A stretch of DNA of 64,000 bases from Symsagittifera roscoffensis (taxonomy: Eukaryota; Xenacoelomorpha; Acoela; Convolutidae): contig NC_087066.1 of NCBI RefSeq assembly GCF_963678635.1, positions 6,043,954-6,107,953 on the forward strand, given 5' to 3'. The notes under the pieces are model-generated. The model was not told where the DNA came from. It worked only from the letters and a program-made list of their open reading frames with translations, and made no database searches. Both the position numbers and the translations under genes were made by a program. Each line of letters begins with the position of its first letter. Within the stretch, counting starts at the first letter, position 1. Shown piece after piece: positions 11,133 through 21,500 of this stretch.

Positions 11133-12659
11133 TTAGTTTTTGCGAACTAGTCGGAATTGTGAAACCCAATCAGCTAGACAAACTTGTTCAAGGGACGCTG
11201 GCCTGGAAGTGTATCTAGTAATGTGATTTTGTGCTAAAACATCTTCCGAATTGTCGTCCATTTCGGAAATTACATTGAGAGGTTTTAACATATGAACGCG
11301 TTTCTCGGGTTCGCTGGTATTTATAAACTGAAAGGAACGTGATGACCTTGTAATTGGTAGCTCTAAAAGAAGCAAAGCAGCTTCTTGTGCGCATATTTCC
11401 TCGTTTCTAACAAATTCACCCGCAATTTCTCGCAATTGTCGGAGAAAATCGTGACCACGGAATTTCTCTTGTACTTTTCGTAAAGTCTCGCTCATACCCT
11501 TTTGTGATTTGGCTATGTAAGAGCAAATGTATTTAATTACTGCATAGGCATTTGTCACATACTGAATGTCCATGTTAGCGCGCCATAGATACAACAAAAC
11601 TGGATTGTAGTTGTTAACACGGACTTCAGATGGCTTCCTCTGGATAAAAACAGTCGTTTCTTTGATTGAAGATCTAATTGCCAATAAATACTCATCTACG
11701 GACATTTTCAGGGTTTCAATAAAAGTTGAAAACGTCATAACGCAATTGGTTCCTCGTGGTAACTTGTTTATGAATTCTATAATTTTACGAAATCTGTTTT
11801 TATGTTTCGCAACATTTGAAGTCAGAGGACGAAGAACTACTGTGTAAGGCATGGGGGGAACAGGAAACTTGTTTTTACACTGCAGTCCGTTGGTCTTGCA
11901 AAAACGACGGTCGTGTTTGTCCAATTGTAGTTTTTGAGGTAGTGCTCTGTCTTCTTTCGTCAGAACAACCTTTTCGATATAGGGTAAAGTAATGGAACAA
12001 GATATTGCGCGATTCACGAAGTTAATGACGTGCAAATCGTCATCAATATCAAGCTTAGGTGTATTTTTGACGTAATATAATCCATGTTCGTGAAGCGAAC
12101 CTCGTTGTTGAGTTTCACATCTTGACTTGTAATCGACAACTTGCCCAACAGGACTAGCAGCGGACATAAGAATGTCTTTCTGAAGCCATCCCATTCGCTT
12201 GGAGTAGTGCCGGGCAATGTTTATGGCATCCGACCTAATTAAGTCTGCCTTTTCTTTATATCCCATTTGCAATAATTGTTCACCAGTGGGGCATGGCTTC
12301 CCTGGATTTGCTGACATCCAGAGAATTGTCAAAAGATCTGTCCAATGGGCTTCCGCCATTGAGAAAGTCATAAACAGAGACGGCGGGCCATTTTGTCGAA
12401 TGAGAGCCATAAAATTCTTTTCCATTTTGGCAAAGTACGGTGGACTGAAACGTTCATTCGCAAGAAATGCATATGCTTTGTCTGTGTCGAACAGATTACG
12501 CAGTGAATGGCCTTTAACATCAGAAGCTCGCAAATTTCGGCCATGTCTTTTGCGGACAGCGACTTGCGCATTACTAAAGACTCGTTTGATGACGCATTTT
12601 TTCGTCTTGAAAAAGAGGTTGTCAGAATGACGGGCAAACTTTCTGTTGACGTTTTGCAT
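11133..12659 (-). CDS. Rep (HUH rolling-circle nuclease) region of the Helentron
   Basis: The ORF has the Helitron-like N region (VKGHSLRNLFDTDKAYAFLA, PPSLFMTFSMAEAHW) followed by the Rep catalytic core: CETQQRGSLHEHGLYYV, containing the HUH motif as HEH, and VIKYICSYIAKSQ, containing the two tyrosines of the Y2 type. The C-terminal part (AQEAALLLLELPITRSSRSF, LAQNHITRYTSRPASLEQ) is the conserved region found after Rep in these elements. Rep nicks and joins DNA ends during rolling-circle transposition. The same frame extends upstream across a TAA at 12666-12668 into the preceding ORF, so the shown start at 12659 is probably only the end of a break. Confidence 0.88.
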   Translation of the reverse strand: MQNVNRKFARHSDNLFFKTKKCVIKRVFSNAQVAVRKRHGRNLRASDVKGHSLRNLFDTDKAYAFLANERFSPPYFAKMEKNFMALIRQNGPPSLFMTFSMAEAHWTDLLTILWMSANPGKPCPTGEQLLQMGYKEKADLIRSDAINIARHYSKRMGWLQKDILMSAASPVGQVVDYKSRCETQQRGSLHEHGLYYVKNTPKLDIDDDLHVINFVNRAISCSITLPYIEKVVLTKEDRALPQKLQLDKHDRRFCKTNGLQCKNKFPVPPMPYTVVLRPLTSNVAKHKNRFRKIIEFINKLPRGTNCVMTFSTFIETLKMSVDEYLLAIRSSIKETTVFIQRKPSEVRVNNYNPVLLYLWRANMDIQYVTNAYAVIKYICSYIAKSQKGMSETLRKVQEKFRGHDFLRQLREIAGEFVRNEEICAQEAALLLLELPITRSSRSFQFINTSEPEKRVHMLKPLNVISEMDDNSEDVLAQNHITRYTSRPASLEQVCLADWVSQFRLVRKN

Positions 12660-12668
12660 TTCTGCTTA

Positions 12669-13010
12669 ACAAATATTCTTGTATGAAACACTTCGGATAC
12701 GCTCTGTATTGCGAGCACGCGCTTGGCCAGCAAAAAGGGTTGGATACGCATATTCCTCGCCAAATTCATCAGTGAATATTGACAATGGAGTCTCACCCGA
12801 TGTTGGAGCAGTTACAGTTTTTAGACTGATGTCCATAAGAGGCCGCGAGTTGAGCAAGGTGTCAAAGGAGCCTGCTATTTCACCGTCCTCGCTACTTTCG
12901 TCAGATTCATCAGATTCCATTTTAATGTTAGGTGGTAACTCCAATTGCATGGTTATCGATGAGTCATAGATAATGCCTTCTGAAACGTACAATGCTGCAA
13001 ACACAGCCAT
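12669..13010 (-). CDS. Helentron N-terminal segment between the DUF6570-like region and Rep
   Basis: The ORF is in the Rep frame and contains an acidic ESDESDESSEDGE stretch followed by TSGETPLSIFTDEFGEEYA, PTLFAGQ and SVSYKNIC, the segment that usually links DUF6570 to Rep in animal Helitrons. It ends at TAA 12666-12668, just before the Rep ORF continues in frame. Upstream it overlaps the DUF6570-like ORF by 58 bp in another frame, which points to a small indel near 12975-13000. It is a fragment of the polyprotein rather than a separate gene. Confidence 0.7.
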
Positions 13011-13936
13011 TCAGCAAATTCGTGAACAAGCTTAGGGCGAATATATCGACTGAGGTAAGTAGTTTTATCAGTTGTGCGTCTCTTCAAGTCAACGGCAAGC
13101 AAACAGTTGTCATTAGCAGGGCGTGGTAATATTTTGAGGGTATGGTCAATGTTACTGGGGGCATTAACAACAGCACCCTTCGAAGCATACTGTCCCCCTC
13201 TGGGCCTTGAGAATATTTTCATGAAAGGAATACGCGCAGAACAAAGTAACTCTTCGAGTCTGGTGACAGAGAACTGTAACGGAATACTTGCATATTTAAA
13301 ACCAGTAAGAACAGCCATTTCTGGAATTAGGCCTTTTCTAATTTGACGAGAGCATGACACACATATCCATTCTATGTTATCAACAGACATGTAATCAGTA
13401 CAACAACGTTGAAATAAACCAGTCTTGTTCGTAACTGGTGTTACTTGGTCTCTGTACTTTTGCTGAGAACAACATGTGCAAACAAATTGGAGGCAACTGT
13501 CTAAAATTTTTCTGTTCCACCTTCTCACTAGTTGTTTAATACTCGGCGGAAGTTTTTGCCTAGGTTTTATTTTTCTGCGACTGACAATTCGCTTTTTCAC
13601 TCCTGCTGATTTGGCACGTTTGGAAGCCATCTCTATGTTTTTAGCAAGAACGTTAGGAATCTTCATTCTTTGTTGACTTCTCAATCGATTTATAGCTTCG
13701 TACTGGGGGTTATTTCGGAAATGTTGTTTAACAACATTTGTCTTTAGAATCTTATATTGTTCGTTATTTCTTGACAAGTGTTGGTGTTCTTTGAAATTTG
13801 GCAAAACTCGTAATTTGCTCAATCGCTGTCGATTATATTCTTGCTTGCGTTCAGTTCGCACTTGACCAATGGAATCTTTTCGCTGTGATACGCGCTCTTG
13901 CTCCACAAAAGTTGGACTCTTACGCAAATGTTCCAA
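12953..13936 (-). CDS. DUF6570-like region of the Helentron polyprotein
   Basis: The first 100 residues are strongly basic with repeated R/E/N-rich blocks (RTERKQEYNRQRLSK, NNPQYEAINRLRSQQ), as in many Helitron N termini. The rest has cysteine pairs (CTCC, CVSC) and the signature IPEMAVLTGF, LEELLCSARIPFMKIF, RPRGGQYASKGAVVN and ILPRPAND expected of DUF6570. The function of this region is unknown; it accompanies Rep in animal Helitrons. The ORF overlaps the upstream USP ORF by 118 bp in a different frame, so an indel near an A5 tract at about 13965 probably separates what was one polyprotein. Confidence 0.75.
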   Translation of the reverse strand: MEHLRKSPTFVEQERVSQRKDSIGQVRTERKQEYNRQRLSKLRVLPNFKEHQHLSRNNEQYKILKTNVVKQHFRNNPQYEAINRLRSQQRMKIPNVLAKNIEMASKRAKSAGVKKRIVSRRKIKPRQKLPPSIKQLVRRWNRKILDSCLQFVCTCCSQQKYRDQVTPVTNKTGLFQRCCTDYMSVDNIEWICVSCSRQIRKGLIPEMAVLTGFKYASIPLQFSVTRLEELLCSARIPFMKIFSRPRGGQYASKGAVVNAPSNIDHTLKILPRPANDNCLLAVDLKRRTTDKTTYLSRYIRPKLVHEFAEWLCLQHCTFQKALSMTHR

Positions 13937-15063
13937 ACGTGCCGATTGTATTCTCTTTTTGAGTTCTTTATATCAAAAATTGTGGCCGCCAAATCAAACT
14001 CAATGGAGACTGGTGTTAGATCCACGTGACTGGGAACTGAATTTTGCGACAAACTATTTGTGTCGTTTATTGTCTTCGCCTTCTCACGCTTCGTTCGTGC
14101 CCATTCTGCCTGGTACACTTTCCGATCCATCTTTGACTTTGTTAATTTCTTAACATTACCACAAGTGTTATTTGATAAATTGTCCAGCAGCATAATATTG
14201 GCAGCGGGTGTTGGATACATATCTTTCTTTTCACAAAGAATAACATAAGCACAACCCCAATCAGGGACATGGTGGTGCGATATGGTGCAATCGTTAACGC
14301 AAAGGTACTCATGAGCGGTTTTTATGACAGTAAAGTAATGACCGTATTCAAAAGACCCCGTGTGAATAACAGCAGCCTTTACTCCGTAATCACATCCACC
14401 AATTTCGATTGTTTCACCAATTGTGACTTCTGCTCTAGAGTAAACGCGATTGCCAGCGACAAACATGTAACGCGCAATCAGCAAAACAACAGTATTTTCA
14501 ATATGGGTTGGTTCTTTAAATGTTATTGCCCTTTCTGAGATACACGTGGAATTTGGACATGTTACATTAATGGCATGGTTGGCAAAGTGATTGACCACAA
14601 GCTCCTGCAGAAGTTGACCATTGCGTGGAGGACTTAAAACTAACGCAGAAGTAGTTTCAGGTCTTCTCCATGACACATTACACAGACAACACGTGAAATT
14701 ATCTGAATACGATATTTCGAAGAAATTCCATTGGCCCTCAGATTTAAATGCATTGATAATTGACAGTAGTACCTCGGAAGCATCGTGCTGATGTCCATAG
14801 GTATATGAGAAGCTGTAATTCAAATCAAGATGCTGGAGAATTTTAACTTTGGAAGTAGACGCATTGATGAAAAAGTTTTCTGTGGACAGCATTTGACAAA
14901 ATATCTTTTTCACAGTTGAAATTAACACGCCACCATGGTCAAATTCAGTAAGTCTACTGAGCCGATCTCTGATGCAAGCGCTTGACAACAAAAGCTGAAG
15001 AACAGAATTGAGATAGCAACTGTTGTCATCATTTGCAATGCCCGTGGGTCGAAATGGCTCCAT
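13819..15063 (-). CDS. Ubiquitin-specific-protease-like (C19) domain at the N terminus of the Helentron
   Basis: The likely start is ATG at 15063-15061 (MEPFRPTG), just inside an exon beginning at 15070 after a TTTTCAG acceptor; the frame is also open back to 15135. The cysteine box is DNSCYLNSVLQLL, matching the GNTCYLNS box of USPs. The histidine box is FEYGHYFTVIK followed by CVNDCTI. Between them CCLC and CPNSTC form a Cys-pair finger typical of USPs. Length to the His box is about 260 residues, a minimal USP. Animal Helitrons more often carry an OTU-type cysteine protease; here the motifs favour USP. Possible roles are polyprotein processing or deubiquitination in the host; neither is shown. 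The catalytic Cys, His and Asp candidates are all present. Confidence 0.75.
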   Translation of the reverse strand: MEPFRPTGIANDDNSCYLNSVLQLLLSSACIRDRLSRLTEFDHGGVLISTVKKIFCQMLSTENFFINASTSKVKILQHLDLNYSFSYTYGHQHDASEVLLSIINAFKSEGQWNFFEISYSDNFTCCLCNVSWRRPETTSALVLSPPRNGQLLQELVVNHFANHAINVTCPNSTCISERAITFKEPTHIENTVVLLIARYMFVAGNRVYSRAEVTIGETIEIGGCDYGVKAAVIHTGSFEYGHYFTVIKTAHEYLCVNDCTISHHHVPDWGCAYVILCEKKDMYPTPAANIMLLDNLSNNTCGNVKKLTKSKMDRKVYQAEWARTKREKAKTINDTNSLSQNSVPSHVDLTPVSIEFDLAATIFDIKNSKREYNRHVWNICVRVQLLWSKSAYHSEKIPLVKCELNASKNIIDSD

Positions 15064-15135
15064 TACATGACTGAAAATAGAAGTAACATAAAATTTAACA
15101 TTTTGCTTTACGTTATTGAGTCCACGCTCCAACAA

Positions 15136-15436
15136 ATTCTTTTTTTAGAAATACAAAAGCAAATTTGAAAATTAATTACCGGACAGATATAACTATAGAT
15201 AAATCTTTAAAATAAATAATTTAAAATCATTTTTGATGTAGCTGCAACCCAAAAGCAAGTGGACAAATCTCGTTGGCAGCGTTCCCTGTAAATCGTTGTA
15301 CGCTAATTGGTGATATACAGATCTTTCTGAAAATGTCCTAAACAGAACAATAAATTGAAAATCATTTTTTGCTTTTAACTACATAGCTAAGAAGTAAAAC
15401 ATCAAATTTCACAATCAAACAACAAAGACGCTAACT
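15136..15436. other. Non-coding stretch upstream of the Helentron ORFs
   Basis: It contains no ORF of note. On the minus strand it would be the leader of the Helentron transcript, with a probable 5' UTR intron ending at 15071. No promoter motif or element end could be fixed. Confidence 0.4.
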
Positions 15437-15672
15437 AACTAAATAAATAAATGAACGAACAAACCAACAAATGAACGAACAAACCAAAAATAAATAAACA
15501 TAAATAAATAAATGAATAAATAAATACATACATGAATAATAAATAAAAGCAAAACTAAATGAAAAAAAATAATTAAATAAATATAGCAATAAATATCAAC
15601 GAATAAACAAAACACACCTGATAAATAAATAAACAATAAAAAATTAAATCAATACATAAATAAATACATACA

Positions 15673-15727
<55 letters not shown>

Positions 15728-16040
15728 ACGCAAAACTGAAATGTACAAATAATTAAATAGACATGAAAAAATATATATGAACAAATAACCAAACAAACAG
15801 ACCCATAATATAAATAAATGAAAATAAATAAGTTACATAAATACACACGCAGAAATAATAAAAGCAAAACTAAATGAAAGAAAGAATAATTAAATAAATA
15901 AACAAAACACGTGATAAAAATAAACAAAAATAAATATGTACGTACATAAATTATAAATAAATATAAGCAAACTAAACATAATTAAATAAATAGAAGAACA
16001 TATAATTAAATAAATAAAGATGAACAAATAAAGAAACAAA
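15437..16040. repeat. Long AAAT-type microsatellite
   Basis: About 600 bp of (AAAT)n/(TAAA)n with interruptions such as AAAC and ATACATAC. The purest run is at about 15655-15727. Minus-strand ORFs rich in Leu, Tyr, Ile and Phe arise from the repeat and are not genes. Confidence 0.95.
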
Positions 16041-18579
16041 CATACGCAATCACGTGACATAGCGCGATATTGTCCAGCCCACATGATAATTGATAACTGT
16101 GGACGTTATTTGTCGACACTTGACAACAGACAACATTAAAAAAAACCGTTACAAGATACCATAACACCTTGACTAAAGTCTTCGGTGTAATAAATAAAGC
16201 TTACAAAAGGTCTTTCACAGAGTTTCAAAAAAGAGGAAATCTAGAAGTCTAAACTTTAGAATGCAGCTAAACTATCATATAAATGAGACATTTATGGAAG
16301 AAAGGCTCGAAGGGTTTTTTGCCAATCAAGTTTCAGCTATTTGAAAAAAACTCGGCAAAACTTTAATTGCTTTTGCTGGAACGCTATTCCAAAAATGGCA
16401 GTGCGTCAGTTCAGATATCCAATTTTTCAACTGGCACGACCAACTGAAGTGTCCCAGTTTATGAAGGTAAATTATCTTAAATGAGGAAAGTGGTAAATTT
16501 TTTTAATGGAAATCACTGATTAAATCAGCAAAATCATTGTACTACATGGCCTTGGAAAGTAGTCTCACCTAATGAGGAAAAAATACTAACTTATCTACAT
16601 CCATTTTTGACCGACTGACTCTTTAAACCGTTACAAAGGCGCCTTTTGTTTCAATATATACTTTTTATTCCAGGTGGGCTGCGAGATTTTCTCAATACAA
16701 AACTTCAGATTTGTTAATTCTTCATAAATTAGTGGATACGTTTTCTGACACCTCCCATAACGCTTGCCATTAGCAACCAAAAGCAAATCGGAATTTGGTG
16801 AGTCTCTGGCGCACCTGGTCTGGAGGTAGGCAATACGCCAGGGACACCAAAGGTCATGGGTTCAAATATGACCAGGACCAGTTTTCTTTTTCATACGGGA
16901 AATATGCCGTTTCGAAAAAAATATTCAGCTTATTTTTTGCCTGCTTATGTTTTGTCGACTTTGTTGCCTTATCTTGGATTTTGATTTTCTTGTGCTCTAC
17001 GCAACTTTCATGGTAGTTGCTTCTAGCGTATTGTTTGTCTCGTGCAATGTGTATTTTTGCTAAGCTCGACTTCCTACATTATCTCTTTTTTTTTGCTTAG
17101 AAACTTTATTCGGCTAAAAGACCAAGTTTCACGTAGTTCATGGGAAACATAATTTTTATGCTCCCTCCAGATTAGCACAAAGCTAAAAATCTTAGAGTAG
17201 AGTTTTACTTAAAAAATTTTCATCAAAGAGTTATTGTTTTCCGTTTCATCAAAGAGTTATTGTTTTCCGTTTTTTCGGTTCTAAATTTTTGCGGCTCTGT
17301 TGATCAGTGTTTTTTTTGCGCCGCTCAATAACAAATTTTTGCGGCACTCGATTAGTATTTTTGAATTTTCATTAGTTCCGGCTCTGTTTTTTTTTGGCCT
17401 AGTCAACTTATTTTGTGCCATTTGTACGCAAAAAATAATATTTAAAAGTCAATTATTCAAATTGGCTGTGCTGTAAAAATAGGTTCGATGGGCCTCTAAG
17501 TAGTGTTGGTTGTGTTCCTCGACTATTTTTCATAATAATTTTTTTCCCTGTAAAGCTCTTTCAGGGAAATCGGACATGAAAGGGTTGGTGTTTCAACATG
17601 GTTTTTAAAAATTTTATGTGCAATAAAAAAATCAGTGCATTTTGCGCGATAGAAATGAAAAAATCAATCTTGAGACGACAAAGGCCTATACCTATAGTTC
17701 GAGTCCATCCGGGACCTATTTTTTGTAAATGAAAACTTTTCGAACTATCGTCTGTCTGCTTATTTTGTCGGTTTAGTTCTCGCTGAAAAGGTTTCTGTAG
17801 GTTCTGCTTTTTTTAGCAATCCAAATGCCATTCGTAAAAATTTGAATAGTGCAAGTAATTTTTTTTAACATTTTTTTCTGTCAATTTATCTGCACCTTAT
17901 CATAATCATCCGTTTTGTATCGCAAGCGGTGCAAAGCGTCGCTTCGCTTCCGTTGATTTTTTGATTCCTCAATTTCATGCGTTTTACATTGCACGCTCCT
18001 TTGTTATCCGAGATTGTGAGAGTTGTAAACCATTCGTAATAAAGTAGTGGAAGAGAATTTCTATGTAGAAGAAAGCCGGATCTGGAATCCATTGTAAGCG
18101 CAGCTAATTTCTTAAATTGTTCTTATCTCTTGCAATATACTTTTTAAAAATCTTTCTCAATTTGCATATCTAATTTTTTTGCAGTTTTGTTCATGCTTGT
18201 TTTTTCTAAGGTTTATTATATTCCGATGCTCTTTTGAGCTAATGATCACTTCTAATACTAGGGTATGAATGCTATTAGGATTAAACACTTAAGAAATATT
18301 ACGCATCATTGAACAGCAACCAAGAGAACTTTCTTACCACACTTTCTTTGATTCTGACGTAAACTAGGAGTTAGGATACAAACGATCGCAAAAACACGCA
18401 TACATCAAAAACTCATAATATGTATAGATATGTATTATCTTTGAAGCTACCCCACGTTTTACTGAGAAAATTCTTCACCCTTACGGTCAATTACAAAAGA
18501 ATATTCAAACTAGCTTAACTATGACATAGTACTATTGTATATCGGTTTTGCTCGTGACTATTAGTCATTTCGCTTTCAG
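16041..18579. other. Gene-free stretch with SINE-like pieces
   Basis: No coding exon was recognised. A tRNA-like segment at 16795-16890 has a possible A box (TGGCGCACCTGG) and B box (GGTTCAAATATGACC). A second B-box-like segment (AGTTCGAGTCCATCCGGGACC) lies near 17685-17715. A 28-bp motif (CATCAAAGAGTTATTGTTTT) is tandemly doubled at 17220-17271. Upstream exons of the gene that follows may be hidden here. Confidence 0.45.
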
Positions 18580-21500
18580 ATTCTAGATATGAACAACAGA
18601 AAGAGATTGGGAACTCGTCAGCACTCTCTAAAACAGAAAGCTACAATTATCAATGAAGATCTTCAGGCATGATTTAAATATAAGTTCAAAAAATATTTGA
18701 AGTGGTCCCCTAATCCTGTTATAGGTTTTTATTTTTCATTGATTTTTTCAACCTGCAATCAAACGTTGGAATTTTAACGTTATATCAATTACTGAGACAT
18801 GGGATTAAAGTTGCAACTTAAGAGTCAAATTAGTTTTGCTCTGAAGCTGATATTTAGAATGTAATTTGAGCGGCTAATTAGTCTTAAATCCAAGTTACAA
18901 CTACTTCATGTTTTTGCCACAATCTCATCTCCTTTCCAGGCAACTTCCCACCTTCGTACCCGTCAGGCAAGACAGAGTGGGGGTCTTGGTGGCTCTATTT
19001 TGATCCCATCTACTCCATCGGACAATGGGGGGAGTGGTAGTTGCAGTAGGAGATCAAACACTCCTGTAGTCATCACGCCATTCGTCAACACTCAGATCAA
19101 AATGCTCATGAACAGCAGTGAGTTATTTTAGTATATGGTAATCAATCTACTGAGTTTCAGCATTATTATAGCCCGGAAGGGTTTTTCAAAATAGTAAAAA
19201 TCTGAATGATGTTAAAAAAGATTGAGAGCGATATGTTTATGCAATATTTAGTAAAGCTTCCTAATGTTGAACGGAAACGGAAATTTTATTTGCTAGAGAC
19301 AATTTGTGTCCCAATTGCGCTCTGCTAAATTAATTTATTATTCTTTTGTTTTTCCATGAATTATAAAAGAAATATTATCCTGTTATGGTTATTTTTGATT
19401 AATTATAGGAGAGCGGAAGATGGCCTCTTCTTTGGAAAAAATGGGATACCTCAACCTGAAGAAACAACACGAAAACAACTTCGATGAGAACCAGAACAAG
19501 GAAAACATGAATAAGAGACACCATCCATTCACTCCGTTTGACGAGTGCAAACTGAGTAGTAAGATGTCTAAAGTCTGTTCCACGCCTCTCTCTCTCGCCA
19601 AACGGACTCTCTTCAACCCATTCCGAGTGATTGCGTCACAGTCACCTGATGTAAGTGGAGGTGGAACAGCATGTGGTCGATACAGTTTAGATGTATCAGA
19701 AGGTAAGAGTTTATTCGTGAGAATTAGTATCTGCCTGTAAAGGTTAAAGTCAATTTTTGCTATAATTGGGCCCTCAAACAGGCGCGATTTTATAATGGGG
19801 GGACGTGCCTTTATTTTTGAGGGGAACAAAAGAAACCGTTTTTATACATAATTGAGTGCCCATTTTTCCGAAAAGCACCTTCGGCGCACCGTCGACCATT
19901 TTTAATGAAAGTGGTCAACTCTTTGAAAATGAGGCATGAATTTAATAGCTGTGATAATTGCAATATTATAGAAACTGCCCCCCCCCCCCCTTGAAAAAAT
20001 CCTAGAATTGCGCCTATCCTCAAATATAGGATTTTTCTTCAAACTGTAAACGTGGGGGAATTCACAATATCTCTAGGCCGGCTTTTCTCACTCGTTATCG
20101 TCCTTCGCACCGCCGCAATATGTTCCCTTTAGTACTGGGGTCAGTGGGGCAATCGATTCCCGGTACTGTTTACAATCCCAAAAGGGTTGATTTGGTGGTT
20201 GGCTACTCTGTATCTTACTATGCTGCTTGCCCCGTGATCTGTGCTCTTCCGACTGTATCTCACTCGTCAATCAATAGTCGATCGCAACAACAATTCCAAT
20301 AATAAGACTGAATTAAGAAATAAATATAACCAAATACAGAGTAGCCTATAAATGGCTGCAATATCAATCAATCGTTCAGTCAATGGAATGGGTCCGCGAT
20401 TACTATTATCTAACCCCCTGCTCACTGCAGTTCAATTAACGCCTTACTATTAAATAACTAACTAACGCTCTCCTCGAGAACTTCTTTCAATATCGATCGT
20501 TCAACAACGATCCCACTATCCTCTAGATAGCCTAACTTATATCGACTAACTAACTAAATCACGTTAACAAGTCTTCCAACTTGTTCCCACTTTACATTGA
20601 GAATAAAGCGACTACCGTAACTCGTAGCCCAAATTGTTCTCTAACTAACTGAGAACCAACTACTCTCAATCGTAGTTATCACTGTTCTCTAACTAACTGA
20701 GAACCAACTGTACTCTATTTCAGTATCAATTGCTCTGACCAGTTCGGTGGTTGTACCTTAATCGCGTATCGTTATCTTTATTTACTTTCGGTTCGGTCAG
20801 AGGCCTACCGTTCCTTATCACTACTAACATTCACTTAACTAGCTGCCACTCAGGACTTATCAGCTGAATCAACCATTAGGTCAGTTTTAATTAAACTAAC
20901 ATTCACTTAACTAGCTGCCACTCAGTTAATCAGGACATACTGAGCAAACATTGGGTTCAACTACAAAATCAGCTCCCAATCGTATTTGACAAATGAACCC
21001 TTGCATGATTTTATTTTAGTTCTTCCTAACTTTTTCCCTTTCCTATGAATTGGGTAGTTCTCACTCAATCGGTAAATTAACTTCCGTGATACTTGAAAAG
21101 TTTCCATTTTGGTCATTTAAATTTTATTCCCCTCAGTCCAAAGGCTGGGTAATTCCCTTCCCCGTGTCCGTTTTGATCCGAAAAAACACCACAAGAATTT
21201 ATTTAATATGCTAAGGCTGTTCATAAAATCTTCATCCCGAAATTCCCATTTCCTTCCATAGATATTCCCAATTTTTGTACGGGGCTGTATTTTTACTTGT
21301 TTGTCGGTTTTATCGAAAGTCCAAGTGGAGTGGGTTAAGCTGACCCCAATGTTTGCTAATTACAGAAAATCACTTTCGCTCGCGTACAAAGGTCAAAACT
21401 AAAACTCTCGATTTAGGGGTCTCGCCTGGTGGGTAGGTACCCCTTACGGGTCCTTACAAGGCTAATTTATCGCTTTTCAGGGGGTTCCGGGGTCTTGGGG

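Larger units (their letters stand above)
6335..15135 (-). mobile_element. Helentron-type Helitron (rolling-circle transposon), autonomous type but decayed
   Basis: On the minus strand, in order, lie a USP-like peptidase, a DUF6570-like region, an HUH replication initiator with paired tyrosines, a PIF1-type SF1 helicase and an EEP endonuclease. That Rep-helicase-EEP order defines the Helentron/Helitron-like 2 group; plain Helitrons lack the C-terminal endonuclease. A separate RPA-like gene follows at the 3' side. The polyprotein is interrupted by in-frame stops at 12666-12668, 11133-11135 and 8562-8564 and by frame changes near 13960 and 12980, so this copy cannot make the full protein without recoding. 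I could not fix the exact ends. The given limits run from a 76-bp tandem repeat at the 3' side to the first ORF, and the AAAT microsatellite beyond 15.4 kb may also belong to it. Confidence 0.85.

Noticed and set aside
15439-16084. Minus-strand ORFs rich in Leu, Tyr, Ile and Phe that look like membrane proteins
   Set aside because: They are translations of the AAAT microsatellite.
17886-18092. 68-codon minus-strand ORF
   Set aside because: The underlying sequence (TTTTGTATCGCAAGCGGTGC) recurs in diverged form near 34335 and 36915, so it is a dispersed repeat.
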